Assembly (NCBI GenBank): GCA_039566865.1
Contig: CM076943.1
Coordinates: forward strand, 47,266,124 to 47,330,123
DNA from: Aurelia coerulea
Taxonomy: Eukaryota; Cnidaria; Scyphozoa; Semaeostomeae; Ulmaridae
Direction: 5' to 3'
Length of the DNA stretch: 64,000 nucleotides
Made by a program: the position numbers and the translations under genes. The notes below the pieces were generated by a model that searched no databases, had not been told where the DNA came from, and worked only from the letters and a program-made list of their open reading frames with translations. Shown here piece by piece: positions 12,201 through 21,161 of the stretch; position 1 is the stretch's first letter, and every line of letters starts with the position of its first letter.

Positions 12201-15200
12201 GAAGTTACATTAAACCGACATTTTTCACAGTTAAAGCGGAAAATAGACTTCAAACTTAGACTTAAAACCTAATTTCACCACTGATGAGATATCGAAAGAA
12301 ACTTCCCTATGTTCTACTTTGTGATGATGCTATTTTGAAATCAATCGTTCAAAATTCTCGTCCACATTTTAACCTTTACCTTGTGCACCTTTATTATGAA
12401 ATTATAGAAATACCCTGGAGACTAGCTAACTTTTGATAATATAACGAAGTCACAAATTTGATTTCTTGAGACAGTTTCCCACAGCTCCAGCGCCTATCAC
12501 TTCAGTCTATCAGGTCTCTTTCAAAACACTCGCTTAACACTAGTCTCGTCTCAATTCTCGTCTCATTCTGATTGCTCTCAGAGCCTGTCTCAGTTTCATG
12601 CTTATAAACTATACTTAGCCTTTTCCCTGAATCCATTTCTTTTTTATAGTACGTTAACTGAGTGTTTGAGACCTTTCAAAGACCTTTTCTCTCCTATTTG
12701 TGTGTAGCTTTTCAATGTTTCTTGGTTTCCCATGCCATCTTAATCCTTTATTCTAGACTTTTTCCACTTACTTGCGACAATCTGTCACTTTTCTGTCTAA
12801 GCTTTCCTCTTGAAGTGACCTTTGCTGTGCGGAATGTATTTGTCGGAGTTTATGATCATACGAGAGAGCAGATATTAAAGTTGATATGTCCATTAAGACT
12901 GCTAGTATGGATTGGCCTTTTTTATTTTTTGAGTCCTAGGTTATAAGATTAACTCAGCTTTTTACTTGGTGTATCTCACTCGTCCACATTCTGGATTACG
13001 GTAGCCAAAAAGAGATCCAAACCCACTGATTTAAAAGCTTTCCGCCCTTTCATTTGCCTCATTAATGAGGTTAAATCTATCGCCGTTATGTCGTGGGGCT
13101 AGATTATTAAGGATTACACGTCATTAATGTCCATCGTGTGGAAAGACACGTGTTGGATGTATCACTTCTGCGTTGTTCAGTTCTACCCGATGACGTTGTT
13201 CTCTAACAGATATCTTCCAAGCACCCTCGAGTCTGCAGGTCTTTTTTTGCAGTGTGAAACATAAAGTTGCTTTGAAAAGTGAAACTATGATAGAGCATGT
13301 TAAAAGCATTTTTTCAGACACAGTTGACAACACGAAATTTTCCATTAGCTCAATTTTACTTCAACATTTCCTGCATGATTACTAGGATGCATTGGAACCA
13401 TCATTTTGAGGCACATTTTTGGGGCTGTATTTACTAATTTTCTAGCAATTTAAGCGCTGAATTTGGGCAGTTAAATTTTCATGTTAATGTTTTTTGAGCA
13501 CCTCAAATGTCGGAAATGCTGATTTGATTTAAAAATACGAAAATAACCATGCCCTACGATATCAGGAATTCAAACTCCTGGAGAAATTGCAGTATACTAA
13601 AATCTGTTGTAGTTTCTGTCCTAAAATTTGCATAAGTACCGGGTGTCCCAAAATGGTGTATTATTGTTTGATTGCTTAAATGTCCATAACCAATGAACAG
13701 ATTTTCAAACACTTTGTTTTATTTGATTTCCCAATGGCTAAATTGTATTGTAAGATATTGGTTGTGGTTTTACCAGTTTTTGAAAATTTGTTCATCGGTT
13801 ATGGACGTATACGCAATCATGTGCTATTCACACTCGAAATTTGCAAAAATTAATGCTGGAAATATATAAATGCCTCAATTCGGAAAATCCATCTTTTATG
13901 TGGAATATCTTCCAGGCAAAAGATGTAGCCTATAACCTAAGGACTAAAAATCTTCTACGGTTACCAAGCACCAACACCTTGTCATATGGAAATGATTCAT
14001 TATCTTTCAGGGGGGCCATCCTTTGGAACACTTTGTCTGATTCAATAAAAAGCCTGGCAACCAGTGCTAGCTTTAAGAGATCAATTAAAGAGTGGAAGGG
14101 TGACAGTTGCTCATGCAAAATATGTAGATAAAGAGTCCGTGGGAATTTCACCAGAAATATTTCTGTATTATAATCATGTATTTATCTATTCATTGTAATT
14201 AGTATTCCTTTTTGTGTAAATAGTTGGTCTTAATTAGTTCAATTTTGAACTATCAGTTTTTTTTTAACCAACTGTAAATAATGTTATAATAATAATAATA
14301 ATAATAATAAAACGATAATACATCATTTTGGGACACCCAGTACATTCGTACATATGCACATTTTTATTTGATAATACAGGTTTAAAATGGCTACAATACT
14401 GTAGATATGGACATGGTGATATGGACTCGCCAATGTAACGATCAATTGGTCACTTAGGCAGTCAATCAAACAATCAATCAATCAATCAATCATTCGTTCA
14501 ATCACTCTATTCTTTATTGAGCCAAATTGTAATGTGAGCTTATTCCTAATTTCAGATGCTACTCAGCAGTTGGACGACAAGGAGGAGAGCAGCTAATATC
14601 AATCGGTAATGGATGTGTACATACAAGAACTGTAATGCATGAACTGATGCACTCTATTGGGTTTTTTCATGAAAACAGCAGAAATGATAGAGATTACTTC
14701 GTCAAAGTTTTATGGTGGAATATTCAGCATGGTAAGATTTTGTAATTTGCTTTCATATATTGAAAATTGAATTCAACGATTTGAAGGTGTTGTGGCGCAG
14801 TGGTGTAATCCTCTGACTTTGCAGCCAGAACAATCAGCTGGACAGGGTTCGATACCCGGTAGAGCCTGACATTTGAGCGTCATGACAAGAAGTCGCGGAC
14901 TCTATTAGGTCTTCTCTACTTCTGCGTTCCTAGCGCTTGGCGCTAAAAACGCAACTTCACCTTCACTAACTTGGATGCTGCTATAGAAATATTTGACTCC
15001 TCGGAACATGCGACAGTTTTCTCCTTCCTGTGACAGAAACAAATGAGAGCGACAAAAAGAAACTGGAAATCAATTTGTCCCCACGGAGATTTTATTTGAA
15101 AAACAGGATTAGTTTGTAACAGTTTATGTCAAAATGCGAAATATCAAAATTCTTCATGCAAAAAAGGCGACTTTGTTTTTCTAGATCATGTAAAACAAGT

Positions 15201-16333
15201 AAAAATTTTCCGACTGACCGTTCTGTCACATCTGGTGCTTTTTCATTCTACTTTGGAGAACCTATGCATTGACATTTCTTCACTTGTCCCAATCAGAAAT
15301 GCAAGAAATTCATCTGTTTACCCCAATTCATAAATCTATTTTCGCAGCTGAAGGATTACAGTTTTGAAATTCCTGAAAGTTCTTTAGCAAAATGCAATAG
15401 ATTCATATCAACTTTGTCCTAAACGTGCGGAACCTTCTTATTTTGTATATATTATATCATAGTTCGCTTTGCTTTCAGGTGCCGAAAAGAACTTTGCAAC
15501 ATACACTCACGGAGTCCAGGACACATTGCGTATGCCTTACGACAAACATTCATTGATGCATTACGGAAACAAGGAATTCACTAAAAACTATGCAGATACA
15601 CTTCAAGATATAGAAAACCCCGATGAATCATTGGGAGGGCGAACGTTGAGCAAAATTGACACTAAACAGATTTTGATGCTGTATAAATGCAAGAAACCAA
15701 GATACAAGGTCAGACAAGGTAAGTCTATATTGCTGACATTTTTAATGCTACCAGATGATTCAGAAATAATGCAGGCCCTTTGAAAGGTTACTGCTCCTTA
15801 AATGTCAAAACAAAAATATTCTGCAAAATAAGTTTGAATAGTCAACATGTTCAATTATTTGTAGAATTTTTCTTGGCTGAAATCGGTTTCTCAGTTCAGA
15901 TTTACAGGGGATTTTCTCGAGCAAGTCCCTTCGAGAAACCTTAAAAGCATGCTAAACTAACGATCAAATTTTCCTAATATTTCTACCCTACAGCAATGAT
16001 TTGAACAAGATTCCACAGTCCACACGTACTATCCTCTTGGGAGGATGAAAAAGTCTACTTAGGAGACATTCCTGTAAGTTCTGACAGAGAATTAAGCAAA
16101 AGTACCCAGCTCTAAATTTACAAGAAACATAGCACTAAATTGCAACAGTTTGAAACGAATCATTTCAAAATTTTCGGATATACAAGAAACGGTTTATTTT
16201 CTTCACAGATAAATGCAAAGACAAATTGAAAACTGGATGTATGCTGTTTTCAGTTTATCCACATTTGTGCAACTTTCATGTTCGCTACATCCTTCGAAAT
16301 TGTCAACGGACTTGCAGAGTTTGTGGTAAGTGA
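6097..16333 (+). CDS. Gene A: secreted astacin metalloprotease with C-terminal ShK domain (multi-exon, 5' exon not found)
   Basis: Exons read from sequence are 6097-6273, 10494-10611, 14556-14731, 15479-15718 and 16209-16325, all with AG/GT borders and compatible phases (1, 2, 1, 1). In order they encode an Asp-switch-like propeptide motif (IEGD), a basic cleavage site (RRRRD), the astacin N-terminal core (PYVID), the zinc motif HELMHSIGFFHE, the Met-turn LMHYG and a six-cysteine ShK module. Astacins are zinc endopeptidases made as secreted zymogens; the propeptide Asp occupies the zinc until processing. Astacin plus ShK is known from cnidarian nematocyst-expressed and other secreted proteases, so a venom or a matrix/digestive role are both possible. 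No signal-peptide exon was found upstream. After the ShK exon the frame reaches TGA at 16331-16333 if the GTAAG donor is not used; a phase-compatible last exon at 17042-17070 is the alternative. The convergent paralog at 59.8-40.2 kb has the same exon lengths. Confidence 0.85.
7150..7305 (-). mobile_element. tRNA-derived SINE, reverse copy (intron of gene A)
   Basis: The reverse complement carries GCAGTGGTGTAATCCTCTGAC, CTTTGCAGCCAG and the body GGTCTTCTCTACTTCT, aligning with the forward copy at 14786-14970. Its B box is degenerate. Any ORF read here is a shadow of the SINE. Confidence 0.75.
7306..9136. other. Intron of gene A, mostly unique AT-rich sequence
   Basis: A roughly 80-bp block at 8845-8925 recurs at 9229-9310. 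Nothing else was recognised. Confidence 0.5.
9137..9690. mobile_element. TTAA-flanked GGGGCTCCGTCG element, right end eroded
   Basis: TTAA then AGGGGCTCCGTCGCC, with the body TTTTCTGCAGTTTGTTTGGTGGC and AATGCTTTCATTTTGAAAA as in 33048-33358. The right inverted end is not clear. A stretch near 9229-9310 duplicates 8845-8925. Confidence 0.65.
10494..10611 (+). CDS. Gene A exon: astacin core, first conserved Cys
   Basis: Acceptor TTTTCAG, donor GG|GTGAGC (phase 2 end), 118 bp. It encodes an amphipathic helix (HVIAIAFYKFH), then STCLWFTPR, which carries the first conserved cysteine of the astacin fold, and ETDYIRIVKG. The strand content and position match the N-terminal subdomain of astacins. 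The gene B exon is exactly the same length. Confidence 0.87.
10687..11960. mobile_element. TA-flanked CCGGGTGTCCC element with nested insertion (intron of gene A and beyond exon 10494-10611)
   Basis: The terminal inverted repeats begin CCGGGTGTCCCAAAAAAG, identical for 24 bp and then imperfect for about 30 more, with TA outside both ends. A related copy without clear ends lies at about 40653-41170. A 724-bp insert (10778-11501) sits inside. TA targets fit Tc1/mariner-like elements; no transposase was seen. Confidence 0.82.
10778..11501. mobile_element. Nested CAAGGGTGG element
   Basis: Inverted ends CAAGGGTGG...CCACCCTTG, with subterminal GTGGTCCTATGT...ACATAGGACC. The flanks repeat GTATAT (10772-10777, 11502-11507). 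The related host copy near 40.73 kb lacks it, which gives an empty site. The interior consists of repeated words like TTTGTCCCCAAAA and GGTTTATTTT; the two ORFs of 110 and 87 codons read from it show no motif. Confidence 0.75.
11963..13636. other. Intron of gene A, no recognised feature
   Basis: ORFs of 60-95 codons here lack motifs; the sequence is unique within the window. Confidence 0.5.
13639..14340. mobile_element. TA-flanked CCGGGTGTCCCAAAATG foldback element
   Basis: Arms 13639-13710 and 13780-13819 plus 14311-14340 are inverted copies, including ATGTCCATAACC...GGTTATGGACG. TA lies outside both ends. The right arm is split by a LINE tail (13820-14310). Confidence 0.82.
13820..14310 (+). 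pseudogene. LINE 3' fragment (RT C-terminus plus (AAT)n tail) inside a TA-flanked element
   Basis: The frame through 13841-14131 gives the last roughly 100 codons of a LINE RT: LMLEIYKCLN, GAILWNTLSDSIK, and a cysteine-containing end KGDSCSCKICR. It is followed by a short 3' UTR and an (AAT)n tail at 14287-14310. It starts abruptly, as 5'-truncated LINE copies do. It lies in the right arm of the inverted-repeat element 13639-14340. Confidence 0.8.
14464..14502. repeat. (CAAT)n microsatellite
   Basis: Short run of CAATCAAT units about 50 bp before gene A exon 14556. Confidence 0.8.
14556..14731 (+). CDS. Gene A exon: zinc-binding site of astacin
   Basis: Acceptor TTTCAG, donor G|GTAAG (phase 1 end), 176 bp. 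It begins CYSAVGRQGGEQ, the conserved second Cys and GRxGGxQ segment, and contains HELMHSIGFFHE followed by SRNDRD. This is the full astacin signature HExxHxxGFxHExxRxDRD, giving three zinc-binding histidines and the catalytic glutamate. By eye about 46 of 58 full codons encode the same residue in the gene B exon. No key residue is missing. Confidence 0.93.
14786..14970 (+). mobile_element. tRNA-derived SINE, forward copy (intron of gene A)
   Basis: A-box-like TGGCGCAGTGG at 14793-14803 and B box GGTTCGATACC at 14846-14856 are 43 bp apart, as in a tRNA gene. The downstream body (TTAGGTCTTCTCTACTTC) is shared with the inverted copy at 7150-7305. The cloverleaf is not intact and a unique tail follows, so it is a SINE, not a functional tRNA. 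Confidence 0.8.
15479..15718 (+). CDS. Gene A exon: Met-turn and C-terminal astacin subdomain
   Basis: Acceptor TTTCAG, donor CAAG|GTAAGT (phase 1 end), 240 bp. It continues the astacin frame with AEKNFATY, has the Met-turn HSLMHYG that supports the zinc site, and ends with DTKQILMLYKC, the usual astacin end with the last conserved cysteine, then a basic linker. Length and phase equal the gene B exon at 41742-41981. Confidence 0.92.
15880..16075. repeat. Fragment of the CCGGGCGAGTCA family in gene A intron
   Basis: GAAATCGGTTTCTCAG, GATTTTCTCGAGCAAG, CAGCAATGATTTG and TATCCTCTTGGGAGGATGAA align in order with 44200-44370. No ends are preserved. Confidence 0.6.
16209..16325 (+). CDS. Gene A exon: ShK-type six-cysteine module
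   Basis: Acceptor CTTCACAG, donor-like G|GTAAGT, 117 bp. Six cysteines lie in ShKT order, closing with the compact C-x3-C-x2-C pattern (CQRTCRVC). ShK modules often follow astacin domains in cnidarians and nematodes, where they are thought to act as binding or inhibitory appendages; some are channel-blocking toxins. The sequence alone does not show which applies. Reading through the donor gives Gly-Lys-stop. Confidence 0.88.
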
Positions 16334-17041
16334 AAGTGCTTTCCTAGTTTTCTTAAGTTGATTTCAGGGGAACTTGTTCTTTCAGACGATGCGATGGAAT
16401 ATTCATATCTGACTAACCACAAAAAATGGTGCAATAGACGTATTGCAGATATCAAAATTTTGACCCATGGATGTGAAGATATCAATTTTCTAATGATAGC
16501 CTTTACATTTTATTTAAATCATTCATGTTTTATGTCATGAAGTAGGCCGGTGCAGGAAAATCAGAGAGATTTCTGACACACAGGCCTATCGAACCTACGT
16601 TCTCATTAGAGTTTGTTAGAGCTTTGTATACTTGAAACAGCTATTTAATGGATATTAACCATGACTAAGCACTGAACTGATATTTTACCTTACTACTCCA
16701 AAAACTAGAGACAGTTTTGGCAGACTTCTGTTCTTGTCGAAACCCAAACAAATTAAGCCTTTATTTAATTATCCAAAACCTAAATCGTATTGCAAATAGA
16801 AACGTTTTTAGCTTTGGACAAAATGATTGATATTTTCTCAACTATTTGACGAGAGATGATCCTGTTCTATATAAATCTACACTTTTGACACAAAATATTC
16901 AACTTTGAGGGTCCAGTTTCAGATAGATATATTCAAGGTTTATCGTTTTAATTTGCTCCATGTCTGATACACGCTTAATTAACTTTAATTGATTTTCACA
17001 TTTCGATGAATCTAATAGCTTCTTTTAATCTTTTTTTGCAG

Positions 17042-17070
17042 AGGTAGAGCATTTCTCAAACTCAAACTGA
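17042..17070 (+). CDS. Candidate last coding exon of gene A (alternative end)
   Basis: A T-rich tract ending TTTTTTGCAG precedes 17042. In the phase left by the ShK exon it encodes nine codons (EVEHFSNSN with the split first codon) and stops at TGA 17068-17070. It is weak on its own: short, no known domain, and no equivalent was found in gene B. The competing reading is that the ShK exon is terminal. Confidence 0.3.
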
Positions 17071-17466
17071 ATGCAAATCAGAGCTTTGTAACGAGCAAGA
17101 AAGGCTACTTGGCAAAATCTGTAAGTTGCAAAGAGATCAGCTCAACCGAGGCAATCAAATTAAAAGGGCTTCAGCGTTCTTTAATCAACAAAGAAGAGCT
17201 CAGTAAATTTGGAAAAGTGAGGTTAAAACGTTTCAGCAGCAAGGAAATGTGAACTAGAATATCTTTCCATTTCTATAATCTTGGCCTGATATACTGATAT
17301 GAAAACCTTCTTCCAAGAGACAGTTTGGAAAGGACAATGCTCAGACGTGAAGACTATACAATACCATGGGACTGATGGCGGTAATGTTTTCTCCTGTAAC
17401 CATTTTATAGCTAGTTTGGGGTAGTGATGCAGTTACATGATTGAAAACTCATAAAGCTACTTTTAA

Positions 17467-17790
17467 AGGGGCTGGGTCACGTAAAGTAAACAAACTCCTT
17501 TCGAAGCGACGATTTTGCAGTTGTTCGACAGGGCATATCAGACAGATTTTCCACTATTTTTCTTAAAATGAAAGTGCCATTTTGAAGATGAACTCTTGAA
17601 CATCAAAGAGAAACAATCGAAACAACCATATGTTGTAAGATTGCAAAGATATTGGTGGATTTTTAGTAGTAACTTTATTGTGGATTCACCCCATCCACCA
17701 AAATCTGTGCGGAATACAATGGCAACGTGTGGGCAACAATATAGATTATAGAGATAACAGGTTTGTTTACGGTTGCGTGACCCAGCCCCT
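17467..17790. mobile_element. TTAA-flanked GGGGCTGGGTCACG element
   Basis: Inverted ends AGGGGCTGGGTCACG and CGTGACCCAGCCCCT, then GTAAACAAAC and complement. TTAA is at 17463-17466 and 17791-17794. The right TTAA is also the left TTAA of the next element. Confidence 0.85.
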
Positions 17791-17794
17791 TTAA

Positions 17795-18646
17795 AGAGCC
17801 ACTATCGCCCAGGTTCCATTGCGGGCTCACTGCAATTTCGGACTGTTTGAAAATCAAATTTGGCCAGAGCAAATGATACGCAGTTGCTGAACTGATGTAG
17901 AAAGATCAATTAAAGTCGAATTTTCTACGCTTGAACTACTGCAGTGAACAAGGACAGATTTTGTAACACAATAGCACGAGATGCTTTTATCGACAACTGA
18001 ATTCAAAGCAATTAGCGACTGTAGACAAAGGAAATTCTCGCAACCATAAATTCAAAACAAACAAAGCCGTAAAAGTTTCTCTGAAACCCAAGTAGCTAGC
18101 GCGCTCGTTGTGCATTCCAGAAATTGTTTTCAAGAGCAAATATGAGCACGTATCGAAAGAAGAAGGATATATCTGCACATCTACCCCGAGCATTTATTTC
18201 TTTGGTTCAGAAGCTGAGCGGTAAATGCTTTCATTTGACCCAAGAAAGAAGAGATTTGAATCGCCTCCCAATCGCCTTTTGAACCAAATAAATTAAATGC
18301 CCGTGGCAGATGTGTAGATATATCCTTCTTCTTTCGATCTGTGCTTATGTTTACTCTTGAAAACAATGTCTGGAATGCACAACGAGCGAGTTAGCTACCT
18401 GGGTTTTAGAGAAACATTTGCGGCTTTGCTTGTTTTGATTATCTGGTTGAGAGAATTTCCCTTGTCTGCGATCGATAATTGCTTTGAATTGAGGTGTCAA
18501 TCAAAAGCAATTCGTGCTATTGTCTTGCCAAATCTGTCCTTGTCACTACAGTGTGGTTCGATAGTTTCCACTTAGGCCAAACTGCACTTTCAGACAGGCT
18601 AAAAATTGCAGCTTGCCCGCAAAGGACACTTGGTGGTAATGGCTCT
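17795..18646. mobile_element. TTAA-flanked AGAGCC foldback element
   Basis: Ends AGAGCCACTATC and GGTAATGGCTCT, with TTAA at 17791-17794 and 18647-18650. Nearly the whole element is an inverted repeat; for example GAGCGCGCTAGCTAC-like and CAAATATGAGCACG blocks recur inverted. Short ORFs in each arm are mirror shadows. Confidence 0.82.
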
Positions 18647-19128
18647 TTAATAGCTTTGTAACATCGTTATTGAGCTCAACATTGTTGTTTCACCTGGAAC
18701 CATAGTATAATGGCATGCGTTTTTGTTATGTGTAGGAATTTTTGTGTTTTTGTATCGTGGGAAATATCATTGTGAAATTGCTAGAAATAGTTATTGTTAT
18801 AAATTATAATATGCTTTGTAAGTCAAAATCTCTTCTTGTTTCGTGTAAACAAGCAATTTTAGCAGCAGATTTGGGCCTTAAGATTTCTTGAAATCTGGAT
18901 TGAGAATTTCGGCTCGAATGAGAAGCCAATATTCTGCCTATGACATTCACAGTAGGTCATTCATTCCCATGCCAGGGTAAAAGATTTGAAAAGCCTCGTC
19001 GTGCAGATCTGCTACTAAAATCTTTTCTAGAATGTCATTTCTGTAATTAATATCTGTTTTTTGTGTAGATCTGTTGCTCATAGCCTGTAGCATTTATCTT
19101 AAGATGAATTCACACTTGATTTTATCTT

Positions 19129-19385
19129 GTGGGGTGAGTTGGCCAAGTGGCTTATAAAGTTTCTGCTAGGTGACTGAAGTTAAGCTCGGTCGTGCGAGGT
19201 CAAAGTTTGGATGGGTGACCTTCTAGATGCCTGACCAAGCAACTCACTTCGCTGTCTATCGGAAGGACGTTAAACTAGGGGTACGATGCCTGGATGCAGC
19301 ATGTATAGTAGGCCTAAATTAACTTTAGATAGCTATAAATCTGGCTGGCTTACCTTGAATAAAGTAATGAATGAATAAATGAATG
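19129..19385 (+). mobile_element. 5S-rRNA-derived SINE (SINE3-like)
   Basis: The segment GAAGTTAAGCTCGGTCGTGCG (about 19176-19196), followed by TTTGGATGGGTGACC (19206-19220), matches the 5S rRNA internal promoter (box A, intermediate element, box C) in order and spacing. The body holds GGAAGGACGTTAAAC, a word common in invertebrate SINEs, and a (GAAT)n microsatellite forms the 3' tail. The flanks do not match mature 5S, so it is a SINE rather than a 5S gene. Confidence 0.72.
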
Positions 19386-19465
19386 AATGAACGAATGAAT
19401 GAATGAATGAATGAATGAATGAATGAATGAATGAATGAATGAATGAATGAATGAATGAATGAATG
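19369..19465. repeat. (GAAT)n microsatellite
   Basis: About 23 nearly perfect tetranucleotide units form the tail of the 5S-derived SINE. Confidence 0.95.
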
Positions 19466-19940
19466 GCTTGATTTTGTCATCCGGCACATGCAGCAAGTTT
19501 ATCAATCCAACTTTGTCGTCGAGCACGAAATTTAGAGTATGAATTCAGCTTTTTTGATTGTAAATAACATCTTTTATCCCCATTCACACCCACAAGTTAA
19601 ACTAACGTAAACTAAACCAGATGGGTTCTGATTGGTCAATGCAACAAATCTAATGCGTTTGATTGGTTGAGATTTAACATGGTTTAGACAAAACTAGTTT
19701 AACTCTGTCAGCATGAATGGGATATTTAGCCTTGACCGTTTGGCCGCAAATAGAATATATTATTAGTCTAGACAACATATAATTTTGAGGTGAACAAACA
19801 ACTGTCATTGGGTTACCACAAATACGTACATGACCCACTTTTGGCTCAAAATTTTAGGTATGGTCCTTCAATTCCTAACAATCATAAATACTCCCTCCAA
19901 TTTAGCCCTTTTCTCTGCCAAAAATTCGCAGTTGGCAACT

Positions 19941-20380
19941 AAGGGCCTAATTATATGAGGCGAGCTGGCTCGGTAAACGGGCTAGCTTGGCAAACGAGCC
20001 AGCTCAGTTTCCTGGTCTATTCCACATAAAATTTCAGTTGCTATTACTTGGAAGTGAGCCAGCCCGGTAAGCGAGCTGGCTCACTTCGATGCAAGCGGGC
20101 TGGCTCGCTAAACGGGCTGGCTCGTCTCCATGTAATTGCATCAAACCGAGCCAGCCCGGTAAGCGGGCTGAAAATGCACAATGGAGCATGCTTAGTTTTC
20201 CTTCATAATAGTGTCACGTCTCTTTTCACATATAATACCAATCTAAATCGCATCTCGGCAAACGAGCCGGCCCGTCTACCGGGCCAGCCCGCTTCCATAT
20301 AATCAGGCCCTACCTTCTATCTCGGCAAACGAGCCATCCCGTTTGCGGAGCTAGCCCGCCTCCATATAATCAGGCCCTAA
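19941..20380. mobile_element. GGGCCTRATTATATG foldback with GAGCCAGC/GGCTGGCTC repeats
   Basis: Ends AAGGGCCTAATTATATGAGG and CCTCCATATAATCAGGCCCT are inverted. The interior is strings of GAGCCAGCCCGGTAA, GGCAAACGAGCC and complements, so many hairpins are possible. The right end is tandemly duplicated (20258-20312 and 20330-20380). GC content is far above the neighbours. Confidence 0.75.
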
Positions 20381-20674
20381 GTAAGATTCCATGGAAAATT
20401 GATCCCGATGGTAACCTGAAGAGGTTAATGATGGTTGGCATTTACGATGCTTTATGTTTGGTAATTAATTATGTATGTTTAATAAATTTGTATTTGTAGC
20501 TAGTGTATATTGAATTTTTGAGATATATTTGTATGTATATGTACATTTACGTAAATGAAACAGAATATGTGGTTATTTATACACCCTTAGAAATATCAAT
20601 GATATTATCTGACTTATCCCTGCTGTTTCATCATCAACCGATATTGCTAGAAAATTCAAAGCAGGAACTTTGCT

Positions 20675-21161
20675 GAGAATGTATATTTCATATATTTCAT
20701 ATTTTCATATTTAATTCTTTTAAGGAGGGTTGCCCTTCAACAAGTTGATTTTCAAGGGGCCCTCCGATAAAAACGTTAATTACAATATAATAAAAAAGGG
20801 AAAAAGCTATTAATTAAATCAAACTATAAAACCTTATTTACAATATCTAAAACATATGTACAATAATGTTCAAAATTTACAATAAAAGCAAAAGGAAAAA
20901 TGCCTGTTTTTAGATGGTTTTTTTGAAACTATACAGAGAGGTTGCCTGCTTTGACTTGGCTGACAGGCTATTCCATAGTTTAGCGCCTCTATAAGAGAAA
21001 CATTTCTGGCCATTAGTTGACCTTTTCATCGGTAACCTCAAGTCGGTCCCTGAGTTACGAAGACTGTTACCTATTACTGTATGTAAGCCTATTACCTCAT
21101 TTTTTGGTGAAAAATGAGCACTTTCGAATAGAGTAAATTTTGAAAACAAAGTTTTGTCCAT
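20675..21161 (-). pseudogene. LINE 3' fragment (RT C-terminus and 3' UTR)
   Basis: The minus strand encodes VIGNSLRNSGTDLRLP, YRGAKLWNSLSAKSKQ and SFKKTI, a LINE RT C-terminus. The 3' UTR contains a GGGCCCC...GGGCAACCC segment and ends in an ATGAAATAT-rich tail near 20675. Its upstream side runs directly into the 69-bp tandem array at 21090-22365, and the first array unit is in frame with the fragment. Confidence 0.75.

Noticed and set aside
14786..14860. Functional tRNA gene
   Set aside because: A and B boxes are present, but the acceptor stem does not close and a SINE body follows.
17987..18575. ORFs with shared residues (LGFRETFAAL, WLREFPLSA), also at 61169 and 63021
   Set aside because: They recur only because the foldback arms recur; no ATG-to-stop frame is conserved and the family is non-coding.
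19129..19250. Functional 5S rRNA gene
   Set aside because: Only the internal promoter segment matches; flanks and length do not.
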